Shown piece after piece: positions 54,468 to 63,838 of a stretch of 64,000 nucleotides of DNA. Position numbers and translations under genes: made by a program. The DNA is from Polaribacter litorisediminis (GTDB lineage Bacteria > Bacteroidota > Bacteroidia > Flavobacteriales > Flavobacteriaceae), in NCBI RefSeq assembly GCF_019968605.1, contig NZ_CP082966.1:2341001-2405000 (forward strand), in the 5' to 3' direction. The number at the start of each line of letters is the position of its first letter. Within the stretch, counting starts at the first letter, position 1. Under the pieces are notes generated by a model, which worked only from the letters and a program-made list of their open reading frames with translations, was not told where the DNA came from and ran no database searches.

Positions 54468-57400
54468 ATGTATCCAACAAAAAAAAAGCACATTTTTTTT
54501 TCAGTCATAATTATATTTCTTTGCTTCCATACTATTACTGTTTTTGGTCAAGAAACAAGATTATTAAGACAACCCGATATAAATGACTCTCATATTGTAT
54601 ATACCTATGGTGCAGATGTTTGGGTAAACGAATTAGGCAATAGTCAAGCAAAAAGAATAACCAGCACATCTGCTGTAGAATCAAATCCATATATATCTCC
54701 CGATGGAAAATGGATTGCTTTTTCTTCTAACAGATCTGGTCAAAATGCCGTCTATGTGGTTTCTATAAAGGGTGGAGAGGTTAAAAGATTAACTTGGCAC
54801 CCAAATGGTGCTAGTGTTCGAGGTTGGACAAATGATGGGAAATCAGTGCTCTATGCAAGTTCTAGAGAAACTGCTCCCAGACCTTATAATAGACTTTGGA
54901 CGGTTCCTGTAAAAGGTGGAGCGCCTTCTTTAATTTCTAAACAATGGGGATTTGATGGTTCTTTTTCAGAGAATGGAAAAAGTATCGTAATTGATAAAAT
55001 GAGTCGATGGGATGTGGAGTGGAGAGCTTATAGAGGTGGTCAAAATACTCCTTTAATTGTTTTAGACACAAAAACATCAAAAGAAACATTATTGCCCCAT
55101 AATAATAGTACTGACATTCAGCCTTTATGGATTGGAGAAAATATTTATTTTCTTTCGGATAGAGATTTGGTCATGAATATTTGGCAATATAATATTACTA
55201 GTAAAACTTTATCCCAACTAACCAAATTTAAAGGTTCTGATATTAAATGGCTTTCTGGTCATAAAAATATGTTGACTTATGAACGTGACGGATATTTACA
55301 CACATTTAATCTTTCTTCTTATAAATCTGCGCAACTAGATATTAATGTTATTGGAGATTTTCCTTGGGCAGAAACTAAATTTGAAAACGTAACAAAATCA
55401 GCGACTTCCTCTTCCTTATCCCCAAATGGAAAAAGAGCCATTTTTGAATCTAGAGGAGAAATTTTTACCGTTCCTTTAAAATATGGAGATGCAAGAAATA
55501 TTACACAAAGCTCAGGTACTGCAGATAGAGCCCCAATTTGGTCACCAAAAGGAAATAAAATTGCTTGGTTTTCTGACAAAGACAGAAAAGGATATGCATT
55601 ATTTACAGCGAATCAAGATGGAATGTCTGACATTGTAAAAATTTCAATAGGAGAATCTAAAATGGCTTGGAACCCAACTTGGTCTCCAGATGGAAAATAT
55701 ATTGGATTTGTAGATGATGATGTACGCTTACGAATCGTTAATCTTGAAACTAAAAAAATTAAAACGATTGATGTTGGTGGGAATAATATTGAGCGGTCGA
55801 GCATTATTCTGAATTGGGCTCCGGACTCTAATTGGATTGCTTATGAAAAATCAGGAAGTAATAACTTTAGGCAAATCTATATTTGGTCTAAAGCAACCAA
55901 TAAATCTACTCCCATTACGGATGCTTTTGCAGATTCATTTTCTCCTGTTTGGGATTTGAACAAAAAACAAATGTATTTTTTAGCGAGTACTAACGTAGCA
56001 TTAGGTTCTGGCTGGGCAAATACTAGCGCTATGACTTCTAACCCTAGTTATGCTGCTTACGTTGTAAATCTCAACAAAAAAGACGCTTCGCCTTTTAAGC
56101 CCAAAAGTGATGAAGAAATCATTAAAAAAGAAAAAGACGAAGAGCAAAAAAAGGAAAATAAAAAAGATGCTAAGCCAAAAACAATCAATATAGATTTTGA
56201 GGGATTATCAAGAAGAACTTTCCCTTTAAATATTCCTTCAAGAAATTATTGGTACTTATTAGCAGGAAAAGAAGGGACTGTTTTTATTGCAGAAAGTATA
56301 CCAAATCAAAGCGGTGCCACATTAAAGAAATATAATTTAAAAGATAAAAAAGCTAAAGATTTTATTTCTGTAGCAAGCAGTGTTTCTATTACAAACAATG
56401 GAGAACATATGTTAGCAAGAGTTGATGGAAATTGGAAGGTAATTGAAACTGCTGGTTCAAATGGTAAAACTGGAAAGCCCGTAAAAGTAAATCTGCAAAT
56501 GAAATTAAATAGAATTGCAGAATGGGAACAAATGTTTGAAGAGGCTTACAGATATGAAAGAGATTATTTTTACGACCCAAACATACATGGTAGAGATTGG
56601 AAAATAGTTTATAAAAGATATGCTCCGCTAGTTCCCTTTATTAAACATAGAGCAGATTTAAATTATGTTTTAGATCAGGTTAATGGTGAGTTATCTGTAG
56701 GACATAGTTTTGTTAGAGGAGGAGATTTTCCTAGTATCGATAAATCTCAAGTAGGCCTATTAGGCGCAGATTTAGATGCCACAAATAAATATTGGAAAAT
56801 CAACAGAATTTATACTACAGAGAGCTGGAATCCAGGTTTAAATGGTCCGTTAGATGCTCCGGATTTAAATATTAAAGAAGGATATTTTATTGTGGGTATT
56901 AATGGAAAAGAAATTACTACGGATGAAAATATTTATGAATTTTTAAATGGCACAAATAATAAACAAACCATTTTACATATCAATAGTAATGCGCAGTTTA
57001 AAGATTCTTGGAAAGAAACTGTTTTGCCCATTAGAAGTGAAAACGGTTTACGACAAAGAACTTGGGTAGAAGATAACAGAAGGTTAGTAGAAAAACTTTC
57101 AGATGGAAGATTAGGGTATGTTTGGGTTCCAAATACCGGTGGTCCTGGTTATGTATCTTTTAATCGTTATTATTTTGCGCAACAAGATAAAGAGGGCGCT
57201 GTAATTGATGAACGTTTTAATGGTGGAGGATTATTAGATGATTATATGGTAGATTTAATGACTAGAAGTTTACGCGCTGGGTTAACCAATGAAGTACCCA
57301 ATGGAAAACCTTTTACATTACCCGCTGGAATTCTCGGACCAAAAGTTTTATTGATTAATGAATTAGCTGGTTCTGGTGGTGATTTTTTCCCTTGGGTTTT

Positions 57401-57716
57401 TAGACAACAAAAAGCTGGAAAACTTATCGGAATGACCACCTGGGGTGGATTGGTAAAATCATCTACACATTACAGATTAATAGATGGAGGTTCTTTAACA
57501 GCTCCGGATAATGCCGTTTTTGATCCTATTAAAAATGAGTGGATTGCAGAAAATAAAGGCATTGCTCCAGATATTAAAGTTAGGCAAGATGCAAAATCTT
57601 TATCCTTAGGAAAAGACCCACAATTAGAAAGAGCTGTAAAAGAATTAATGAAACAATTAACAGCAAAAAAGGAAATTACTCCTCCTCCATTTCCAAAACC
57701 AGCAAAAGGAAATTAA
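54468..57716 (+). CDS. Tricorn-like S41 protease, secreted
   Basis: A 1082-residue protein with a signal peptide ending VFGQ. Residues about 35-540 are WD40/PD40 beta-propeller repeats (SNPYISPDGKWIAFSSNRSG and similar). A Lys/Glu-rich linker follows near 550-570. A PDZ-like domain (about 780-850, VGINGKEITTDENIY) and the S41 catalytic domain come last, with Ser in LINELAGSGGDFFPW. This is the arrangement of bacterial tricorn homologues that degrade peptides into di- and tripeptides. It is expected in the periplasm. It is next to the divergent M24 peptidase gene, which suits a peptide-utilisation role. Confidence 0.9.
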   Translation: MYPTKKKHIFFSVIIIFLCFHTITVFGQETRLLRQPDINDSHIVYTYGADVWVNELGNSQAKRITSTSAVESNPYISPDGKWIAFSSNRSGQNAVYVVSIKGGEVKRLTWHPNGASVRGWTNDGKSVLYASSRETAPRPYNRLWTVPVKGGAPSLISKQWGFDGSFSENGKSIVIDKMSRWDVEWRAYRGGQNTPLIVLDTKTSKETLLPHNNSTDIQPLWIGENIYFLSDRDLVMNIWQYNITSKTLSQLTKFKGSDIKWLSGHKNMLTYERDGYLHTFNLSSYKSAQLDINVIGDFPWAETKFENVTKSATSSSLSPNGKRAIFESRGEIFTVPLKYGDARNITQSSGTADRAPIWSPKGNKIAWFSDKDRKGYALFTANQDGMSDIVKISIGESKMAWNPTWSPDGKYIGFVDDDVRLRIVNLETKKIKTIDVGGNNIERSSIILNWAPDSNWIAYEKSGSNNFRQIYIWSKATNKSTPITDAFADSFSPVWDLNKKQMYFLASTNVALGSGWANTSAMTSNPSYAAYVVNLNKKDASPFKPKSDEEIIKKEKDEEQKKENKKDAKPKTINIDFEGLSRRTFPLNIPSRNYWYLLAGKEGTVFIAESIPNQSGATLKKYNLKDKKAKDFISVASSVSITNNGEHMLARVDGNWKVIETAGSNGKTGKPVKVNLQMKLNRIAEWEQMFEEAYRYERDYFYDPNIHGRDWKIVYKRYAPLVPFIKHRADLNYVLDQVNGELSVGHSFVRGGDFPSIDKSQVGLLGADLDATNKYWKINRIYTTESWNPGLNGPLDAPDLNIKEGYFIVGINGKEITTDENIYEFLNGTNNKQTILHINSNAQFKDSWKETVLPIRSENGLRQRTWVEDNRRLVEKLSDGRLGYVWVPNTGGPGYVSFNRYYFAQQDKEGAVIDERFNGGGLLDDYMVDLMTRSLRAGLTNEVPNGKPFTLPAGILGPKVLLINELAGSGGDFFPWVFRQQKAGKLIGMTTWGGLVKSSTHYRLIDGGSLTAPDNAVFDPIKNEWIAENKGIAPDIKVRQDAKSLSLGKDPQLERAVKELMKQLTAKKEITPPPFPKPAKGN

Positions 57717-57773
57717 CACCAATTATCATTTAAAATCACTGGTAGAATGTATTTCTAATTTTAATATCACAAA

Positions 57774-57802
57774 AAAAGCCGTAGCATATAGCTACGGCTT
57801 TT
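57774..57802. terminator. Bidirectional terminator
   Basis: Arms AAAAGCCGTAGC / GCTACGGCTTTT with a 5-base loop between the convergent S41 and rpsA genes. Confidence 0.9.
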
Positions 57803-57836
57803 AGATAATATACATATCAGCGAATAAAAGTAGAAA

Positions 57837-59672
57837 TTATTTCTTCTTTTTTGCTCCAGCTTCCATTTTCTTCTTTAAAGCTGCAAGACCTCCAATATCA
57901 CCAAAAGTGGTTTTTTCTGCATCTGCTGATTTCTTAACAGCTGCTTTGATATTTTTTCTTTCTTGCTCTTTAAAAATAGACGTATGAGATACAACTACTC
58001 TTCTGTATTCTTTAGAAAATTCTAAAACGATAAACTTCAACGTTTCTCCTTTTTCTAGTTTTGTACCATCTTCTTTTTCTAAGAATCTGCTTGGCGCAAA
58101 ACCTTCTACACCATCAGAAAAAGTTATTACTGCTCCTTTATCATTCTTTTCTTTTACAAGACCTTCATGAATAGAACCAATTGCGTAGGTAGCTTCATGA
58201 GCATCCCAAGGATTATCTTGTGTTTGCTTATGACCTAGATTTAATTTTCTATTTTCTACATCTAATTCTAAAACTTGAACTTCTAATTGCTGACCAACAG
58301 TTACAAAATCTGACGGATGCTTAATTTTCTTAGTCCAAGATAAATCAGAAATATATACTAAACCATCAATTCCTTCTTCTAGCTCAACAAAAACACCAAA
58401 GTTTGTGTAATTTCTTACCGTACCTGTGTGTGTTGAACCTACTGGGAATTTAGTTGTAATATCTGTCCAAGGATCTGGATGTAATTGTTTAATACCTAAA
58501 GACATTTTACGGTCTTCTCTATCTAAAGTTAAAATTTGAGCTTCAACTTTATCACCAACTTTTACGAAATCTTGTGCAGAACGTAAGTGTGTTGACCAAG
58601 ACATTTCACTCACGTGAATTAATCCTTCAACTCCTTGTTCTACTTCAACAAATGCGCCATAATCAGCAATAACAACAACTTCACCGTTCACTTTATCTCC
58701 AACTTTTAAATCAGTACTTAAAGCTTCCCAAGGATGCGCGGTTAATTGTTTTAAACCTAATTGTATTCTAGATTTGTTATCATCAAAATCTAAAATTACA
58801 ACATTTAATTTTTGATCTAATTCTACAACTTCATTAGGATGATTGATTCTTGACCAAGATAAATCAGTAATATGCACCAATCCATCAACACCACCTAAAT
58901 CAACAAAGACTCCATAAGAAGTAATATTTTTAACAATACCTTCTAATACTTGTCCTTTTTCTAATTGACCAATAATTTCCTTTTTCTGTAGTTCAATATC
59001 CGCTTCGATAAGTGCTTTATGAGATACCACAACGTTTTTAAATTCGTGATTGATTTTCACAACTTTAAATTCCATTGTTTTTTCTACATATTGATCGTAA
59101 TCTCTAATTGGCTTTACGTCAATCTGAGATCCTGGTAAGAATGCTTCAATTCCGAAAACATCTACAATCATACCACCTCTAGTTCTACATTTAACGAAAC
59201 CATTAACGACTTCACCAGTTTCATGCGCATTGTTAACACGCTCCCAAGCTTTAATTACTCTTGCTTTTCTATGAGATAAAACTAACTGACCAGAAGAATC
59301 TTCTCTTTTGTCAACTAATACTTCTACAGTATCACCCTCTTTTAAACCTTGGTTATAACGAAATTCGTTCAAAGAAATAACTCCTTCAGATTTAGAATTG
59401 ATATCGATAATCGCATCTCTATCCGTAATTCTGATTACAGTTCCTTCAATTACATCACGCTCATTTACGAAACCTACAGTTCCTACTAAAGCTTCTTCAA
59501 AAGCCTTTAATTTTTCTTCATCAACAGCTTCAATACCTTGTTCGTACTTATGCCAGTTAAAATCCGCTAAAAATTGAGTAGGATCTTGTTTAACTTCTGC
59601 AGCTGGAGTTGCTGTTTCTTGTACTTCAGCAGCAACTACTTGCTCTTCAGTGTTTTTTGTTTCTTCAGACAT
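57837..59672 (-). CDS. rpsA: 30S ribosomal protein S1
   Basis: A 611-residue protein with six S1 (OB-fold) repeats. The signature GxxxxGxV...GxFVxL is clearest in repeats 3-5: GQVLEGIVKNITSYGVFVDL, GEVVVIADYGAFVEVE and TVRNYTNFGVFVELE. The first two repeats are more divergent and bind the ribosome. The N terminus is a Glu/Thr-rich extension and the C terminus is basic (KKKMEAGAKKKK). It unwinds and guides mRNA on the 30S subunit; it matters more in this phylum, which makes little use of Shine-Dalgarno sites. Single gene. Confidence 0.96.
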   Translation of the reverse strand: MSEETKNTEEQVVAAEVQETATPAAEVKQDPTQFLADFNWHKYEQGIEAVDEEKLKAFEEALVGTVGFVNERDVIEGTVIRITDRDAIIDINSKSEGVISLNEFRYNQGLKEGDTVEVLVDKREDSSGQLVLSHRKARVIKAWERVNNAHETGEVVNGFVKCRTRGGMIVDVFGIEAFLPGSQIDVKPIRDYDQYVEKTMEFKVVKINHEFKNVVVSHKALIEADIELQKKEIIGQLEKGQVLEGIVKNITSYGVFVDLGGVDGLVHITDLSWSRINHPNEVVELDQKLNVVILDFDDNKSRIQLGLKQLTAHPWEALSTDLKVGDKVNGEVVVIADYGAFVEVEQGVEGLIHVSEMSWSTHLRSAQDFVKVGDKVEAQILTLDREDRKMSLGIKQLHPDPWTDITTKFPVGSTHTGTVRNYTNFGVFVELEEGIDGLVYISDLSWTKKIKHPSDFVTVGQQLEVQVLELDVENRKLNLGHKQTQDNPWDAHEATYAIGSIHEGLVKEKNDKGAVITFSDGVEGFAPSRFLEKEDGTKLEKGETLKFIVLEFSKEYRRVVVSHTSIFKEQERKNIKAAVKKSADAEKTTFGDIGGLAALKKKMEAGAKKKK

Positions 59673-59887
59673 TTCTGAAAATAATTTTTGTATCTTATTG
59701 TTATTCAGATTTTTAACGATTAAAACAATGAGAGATGTTTTTATAATTTTTCGTTTAAATTTCCTTTTCTAAATCTGTTACCGTAAAAAGGAGTGCAAAT
59801 TTACAAAAAATACTTGATTTTGAAAGTCTTACCATTAAAATTTTTATTTTTGACGTTCATTATAAATCAATTGACAATCAAAATCTT

Positions 59888-60340
59888 ATGAAACTTATTT
59901 TAAAATTATTCCTTATTTTTCTATTTCTTATGAGTGTATCCTGTAAAAACAACACGCATTCGCTCATCAAACATCATAAATCTCATGAAAAAAGCCGAAA
60001 AAATGCTCCTTTTTCTGATGCTGTACAGGTAAACAATTTATTCTTTTTAACAGGTCAAATTGGTAAAAATCATACTACTGGAAAAATTGTAAAAGGTGGC
60101 ATAGAAGCAGAAACCAGACAAGCCATAATAAATATTGAAGCAGTTTTAAAGCATCACCAATTGACTTTAAAAGATGTTATTAAATGCACTGTAATTTTAT
60201 CAGATGTAAATGATTTCTCTAAAATGAATACAATTTATCGTACTTTTTTTACTGATAATCTACCCGCGAGAACAACCTTTGAAGCCACTTTAGTAGCGGG
60301 TGCAAAAATTGAAATTGAAATTATTGCGGTAAGACAATAA
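59888..60340 (+). CDS. RidA-family lipoprotein
   Basis: A 150-residue protein with a lipoprotein signal (MKLILKLFLIFLFLMSVSC). A complete RidA/YjgF domain follows: APFSDAVQVNNLFFLTGQIG, a central EAVLKHHQLTLKDVIKCT and NLPARTTFEATLVAGAKIEI, which keeps the Arg that binds the imine intermediate in active RidA. RidA deaminases are cytosolic enzymes; this one should be tethered outside the cytoplasm. Its stop lies in an (AAT)n repeat followed directly by MITE copy 4. Confidence 0.85.
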   Translation: MKLILKLFLIFLFLMSVSCKNNTHSLIKHHKSHEKSRKNAPFSDAVQVNNLFFLTGQIGKNHTTGKIVKGGIEAETRQAIINIEAVLKHHQLTLKDVIKCTVILSDVNDFSKMNTIYRTFFTDNLPARTTFEATLVAGAKIEIEIIAVRQ

Positions 60341-60360
60341 TAATAATAATCATAATCATT

Positions 60361-60579
60361 GTTGTCCGATAAAAGATAAAAAGACCGCTTTCGCTGTTAG
60401 AACCAAGAGCAAAAACTTGAATGTAACTAACTGAAAAACAATATTATTACGATTTTAAATTTTTCGATACATCATAAATTCTAAAGCGGTTTTAATAGCA
60501 AGGTGTACTACTTTAAAAACTCTTGAAAATCAAGACTATCAATACTTTAAAACACTTTACCTAATTTTAATCGGACAAC
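60361..60579 (+). mobile_element. MITE-like 219-bp repeat, copy 4
   Basis: Same orientation as copy 1, ends GTTGTCCGAT ... ATCGGACAAC. (AAT)n-type tracts lie on both sides (about 60339-60352 and 60584-60605), which suggests insertion into a triplet repeat. It lies 20 bases after the ridA stop. Confidence 0.8.
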
Positions 60580-60629
60580 ACTATATAATAATAATAATAA
60601 TAATAGGTTTTACACTAGCAATTCTTAAT

Positions 60630-60810
60630 ATCTTGATCATAATCTAACTAATACTAATGCTGCATTGAAATGACCACAATAAAACACCCTTTTTTCCTTT
60701 CTATTTTAACATAAAAAAAACCGTAACGAATGTTTCTATTTTCTAGAAAGAAAAAAAATCATCATTTTATTTTACAATAATTTCAAAACAGAATTGGTAT
60801 AAAATTGGTA
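60630..60810 (+). pseudogene. Remnant matching the end of the M24 peptidase gene and its downstream DNA
   Basis: The frame ending TNAALK-stop at 60672 parallels TTNSALK-stop of the M24 gene (minus strand at 52997). The following 75 bases (CAATAAAACACCC ... CCTTTCTATTTTAA ... AACGAATG) match the sequence just beyond that gene in inverted orientation. It is a decayed duplicate. A short motif AATTTCAAAAC.GAATTG within it recurs at 61740. The rest of the gap up to queE (60811-60885) shows no gene. Confidence 0.55.
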
Positions 60811-60885
60811 AAATCCTGTCTAAAATATATTCTTTTGACTCACTTTTTAATCTCAAATACATTTTATTCTTGATAAGCAAAAAAC

Positions 60886-60893
60886 TACCTTTG
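60886..60893 (+). promoter_or_regulatory. -7 box TACCTTTG upstream of queE
   Basis: TACCTTTG fits TANNTTTG and lies 36 bases before ATG 60930. No riboswitch of preQ1 type was recognised in the short leader. Confidence 0.45.
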
Positions 60894-60929
60894 CATTTTT
60901 AAAAACCATTGGGGTTTATTTTAATACAG

Positions 60930-61559
60930 ATGGATAAAAAAACACAAAATTTAGTTGATAAAGGTATAATGCTCCCATTAATGGAAGAGTTTTATACCAT
61001 TCAAGGTGAAGGTTGCCACACAGGAACTGCTGCTTACTTTGTTAGAGTTGGAGGCTGTGACGTAGGTTGCCATTGGTGTGATGTAAAAGAAAGTTGGAAT
61101 GCGGATTTACACCCACCAACTTTAGCAGATAACATTGTGAACAATGTAAAAAAATATGCCAATACGGTAGTCATTACAGGTGGCGAACCTTTAATGTGGT
61201 CCATGGATTATATTACTGAATTACTTCAAAAAAATAACATAAAAACGCATATAGAAACTTCTGGAGCCTATGCGTTTTCTGGAATATGGGATTGGTTTTG
61301 TTTATCCCCTAAAAGAAACAAATTACCGCTAAAAGAGGCCTACGCAGAAGCAGATGAACTAAAAATGATTATCCACAACAAAGCTGATTTCATTTTTGCA
61401 GAAGAACAAGCTGCAAAAGTGGGAAACAAATGTCAATTATTTTTGCAACCAGAATGGAGTAAAAAAGAAAAAATGACATCTCAAATTGTTGATTATGTCA
61501 TGAAAAATCCAAAATGGAAAATTTCTCTTCAAACACACAAATATTTAAATATTCCTTAA
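60930..61559 (+). CDS. queE: 7-carboxy-7-deazaguanine synthase
   Basis: ATG 60930 (MDKKTQNLVDKG) is preferred to a non-ATG start 21 bases earlier. The protein has 209 residues. It is a compact radical-SAM enzyme with the cluster motif CDVGCHWC (CX3CX2C) in VRVGGCDVGCHWCDVKESW, a GEG substrate motif in YTIQGEGCHTG, and TGGEPLMW, which binds SAM. It converts carboxytetrahydropterin to CDG in queuosine/7-deazaguanine synthesis. Standalone here; other que genes are not in the window. Confidence 0.93.
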   Translation: MDKKTQNLVDKGIMLPLMEEFYTIQGEGCHTGTAAYFVRVGGCDVGCHWCDVKESWNADLHPPTLADNIVNNVKKYANTVVITGGEPLMWSMDYITELLQKNNIKTHIETSGAYAFSGIWDWFCLSPKRNKLPLKEAYAEADELKMIIHNKADFIFAEEQAAKVGNKCQLFLQPEWSKKEKMTSQIVDYVMKNPKWKISLQTHKYLNIP

Positions 61560-61595
61560 AATTGTAAGTTGCTAATTTTTATCGTTTAAAGAAAT

Positions 61596-61675
61596 ATGAA
61601 ATATGTAAATATTCTATTTTTTTAGTTACGTACTCTTGTAATCAAGAAAATTCATTGATTGAAGACGTTCTATAA
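61596..61675 (+). pseudogene. Frameshifted lipoprotein fragment
   Basis: ATG 61596 reads MKYVNILFF, and after a shift of frame LVTYSCNQENSLIEDVL to TAA at 61673-61675. Together they look like a lipoprotein signal peptide (lipobox YSC) and a few mature residues. It sits in a 325-base gap (61560-61884) where nothing else is supportable save the short repeat at about 61740. Confidence 0.4.
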
Positions 61676-61884
61676 ACACAATATGTTCCTTCGGACAAAG
61701 AAAAAAAATCTGTTGATCACAAAGATTGATGACTGCAATAATTTCAAAACGGAATTGTTATAAATCCGGAATCATCAGCGATAAAGAAATCACGCAAATA
61801 GATCAATCTCCTCATAATTTTTTTGGTTTGAATTTAAAAATATATGTTGCTCAAGTTTAGACCTGGCAAAGTTTTTATCAAAAC

Positions 61885-62580
61885 TTAATTTTCAATTAAT
61901 TTACGGTTTACTAAAGTACAAATACGATCAAATTGTTCCGTAATTCCCATATCAGAATTATCGAATTCTATAGCATCATCTGCTTTTACCAATGGAGAGT
62001 CTTTTCTTGTAGAATCTATTCTATCCCTTTCTTGCACATTAAAAAGAATGTCCTTAAAATTAACATCATCTCCTCTATCAATTAATTCTTTATAGCGTCT
62101 TGTTGCTCTTTTATCCGCAGAAGCTGACATGAAAAGTTTTAAATCAGCATTCGGAAAAACAACAGTTCCAATATCTCTTCCATCCATTACAATTCCTCCA
62201 TGTTTTCCCATTTCTTGCTGTTCTTTAACGAGCTTTCTTCTTACTTCAGAAATAGTAGCCACCTTACTCACTAATTGAGAAATTTCTAAAGTTCTTATTT
62301 CTTTCTCTACATTTTGTCCATTTAAAAACATTTCTGAAAAACCTAACTCTTTATTAAACCGAAATGAAAGAGAAATCTCTTGTAAATTAGAAATCAATTT
62401 TTCTGAATGAAAAAAATCTATACCCACTAAATTATGTTGTTTAGCAAACAAACTAACAGCCCTATACATGGCACCAGTATCTACATAAATATAATTATAT
62501 TTCTTTGCTAATAATTTAGCAATAGTACTTTTTCCCGTAGATGAAAATCCATCAATTGCAATTGTAATTTTTTTATTCAT
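61885..62580 (-). CDS. cmk: Cytidylate kinase
   Basis: A 231-residue enzyme. Walker A GFSSTGKST near the N terminus, the YVDTGAMYRAV motif and IVMDGRDIGTVVFPNADLK (CMP-binding Asp/Arg) identify it. The lid region includes RATRRYKELIDRG. It phosphorylates (d)CMP with ATP. It lies 7 bases after porQ on the same strand, an arrangement I recall in other Bacteroidota. Confidence 0.95.
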   Translation of the reverse strand: MNKKITIAIDGFSSTGKSTIAKLLAKKYNYIYVDTGAMYRAVSLFAKQHNLVGIDFFHSEKLISNLQEISLSFRFNKELGFSEMFLNGQNVEKEIRTLEISQLVSKVATISEVRRKLVKEQQEMGKHGGIVMDGRDIGTVVFPNADLKLFMSASADKRATRRYKELIDRGDDVNFKDILFNVQERDRIDSTRKDSPLVKADDAIEFDNSDMGITEQFDRICTLVNRKLIEN

Positions 62581-62587
62581 ATAATTT

Positions 62588-63613
62588 TTATCTTTTATCT
62601 AAATCTATTTGTAAACTAAAAGTACTATTGTTTGAAGCTGAATGATATTTAGAAAATGCATAGTTAAACTTTAATCTATTCATTTGTATTCCGAAACCAA
62701 AAGAGATACCACCAAAAGTTCTCACATTTTGAAGTTTTAGTTCAGCCCCTCTCCTAAAGTTATAACCTACTCTTAAATTAATGACACTTTCAGGTAATAA
62801 TTCAGCTCCAATTATAAAATGTCTTAACGAATTACCAAGAAAACCAATCTTTTCGGTGATAATATTTCCCTCTAAATCGATAGTCTGGTTAGAAGGATTA
62901 GGTACAGAAACGTCCCATTGTTGTAAATTATCCAAGGTAGCATACCATTTTAAAGGCACATATTCCAATTGATAAGAGGCTCCAAAAGAAATTTTAGAAG
63001 GTAAATTTTCTCGCATTCCATTATAAGATTTCATTTGAACACCCATATTTCTCCCTACAATTGTAAATGAATAAGCTTTATATGGGCTGTAATATAAAAT
63101 CCCAAAATCTATTGCGGCTCCGAAAGAGGTAAAGTTAGCAATATTAGAACTAATAAATTTAATATTTGTTCCCATATAAACATTGGTCCAAGGCAAATTA
63201 AAAGAATATCCCACAGAAATGGCAATATCGTTCGCATTAAAATTACCAGTTTCTAATCCAGATTCATCAGCTCCTATTAAAGTACCGTAATCTAAGTACT
63301 TTATACTTCCATGAATGGTTCCAAACCTTCTTGACAGTTGCTGTGCATAAGAAATAGAACCCATATTAATTCCAGCCAAAAAACTGGAATAATTAACAGC
63401 AATTTTACCATCCAATTCAGGATTAATAACCGCTGGATTCCAAATAGGTTGATTCACATCATCCATTAAGGTTAAAACTTCACCACCTAACGCAATTTGT
63501 CTTGCTGAAGTAGATAAATTTAAAAATTGATATACCGATTCCCCTCCAACTTGACCACTCACTGAATACATAGAGAAAAAAGAAAAGAAAAGTAGAAATT
63601 TTTTACATCTCAT
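62588..63613 (-). CDS. porQ: Type IX secretion system protein PorQ
   Basis: A 341-residue outer-membrane protein with a signal peptide ending VSGQ. A family start QFLNLSTSARQIALGGE followed by NQPIWNPAVINPELDGKIAVNY marks the PorV/PorQ-type beta-barrel. Alternating strands run to the C terminus. PorQ takes part in the surface attachment complex of the type IX secretion system together with PorU, PorV and PorZ, which are not in the window. It shares an operon with cmk. Confidence 0.9.
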   Translation of the reverse strand: MRCKKFLLFFSFFSMYSVSGQVGGESVYQFLNLSTSARQIALGGEVLTLMDDVNQPIWNPAVINPELDGKIAVNYSSFLAGINMGSISYAQQLSRRFGTIHGSIKYLDYGTLIGADESGLETGNFNANDIAISVGYSFNLPWTNVYMGTNIKFISSNIANFTSFGAAIDFGILYYSPYKAYSFTIVGRNMGVQMKSYNGMRENLPSKISFGASYQLEYVPLKWYATLDNLQQWDVSVPNPSNQTIDLEGNIITEKIGFLGNSLRHFIIGAELLPESVINLRVGYNFRRGAELKLQNVRTFGGISFGFGIQMNRLKFNYAFSKYHSASNNSTFSLQIDLDKR

Positions 63614-63690
63614 TATTACATAAACTAAACTTCAAATAAATAACGAAAATACGCTATATTATTGCTATCTCGTATACATTTCCAGCATAA

Positions 63691-63721
63691 AAAAACCTCA
63701 ATTCAGATGAATTGAGGTTTA
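63691..63721 (-). terminator. rRNA operon terminator
   Basis: Arms AACCTCAATTC / GAATTGAGGTT with a 4-base loop lie just after the 3' end of 5S rRNA on the minus strand, with an A run on the left that reads as a T run on that strand. Confidence 0.85.
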
Positions 63722-63731
63722 GTTAATAAGA

Positions 63732-63838
63732 AAGGCGGCGACCTACTCTCCCACAAAAATGCAGTACCATCGGCGCTGTTGGGCTTAACTTCTCTGTTCG
63801 AGATGGGAAGAGGTGAGCCCCAATGCTATAACCACCCT
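63732..63838 (-). rRNA. rrf: 5S ribosomal RNA
   Basis: On the minus strand the sequence starts AGGGTGGTTATAGC and ends GAGTAGGTCGCCGCCTT. The ends pair as helix I. The central CCCATCTCGAACAGAGAAGT and GCGCCGATGGTACTG are the conserved 5S loops. It has about 107 bases. The operon runs leftwards; the 23S gene lies beyond the right edge. Confidence 0.95.
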
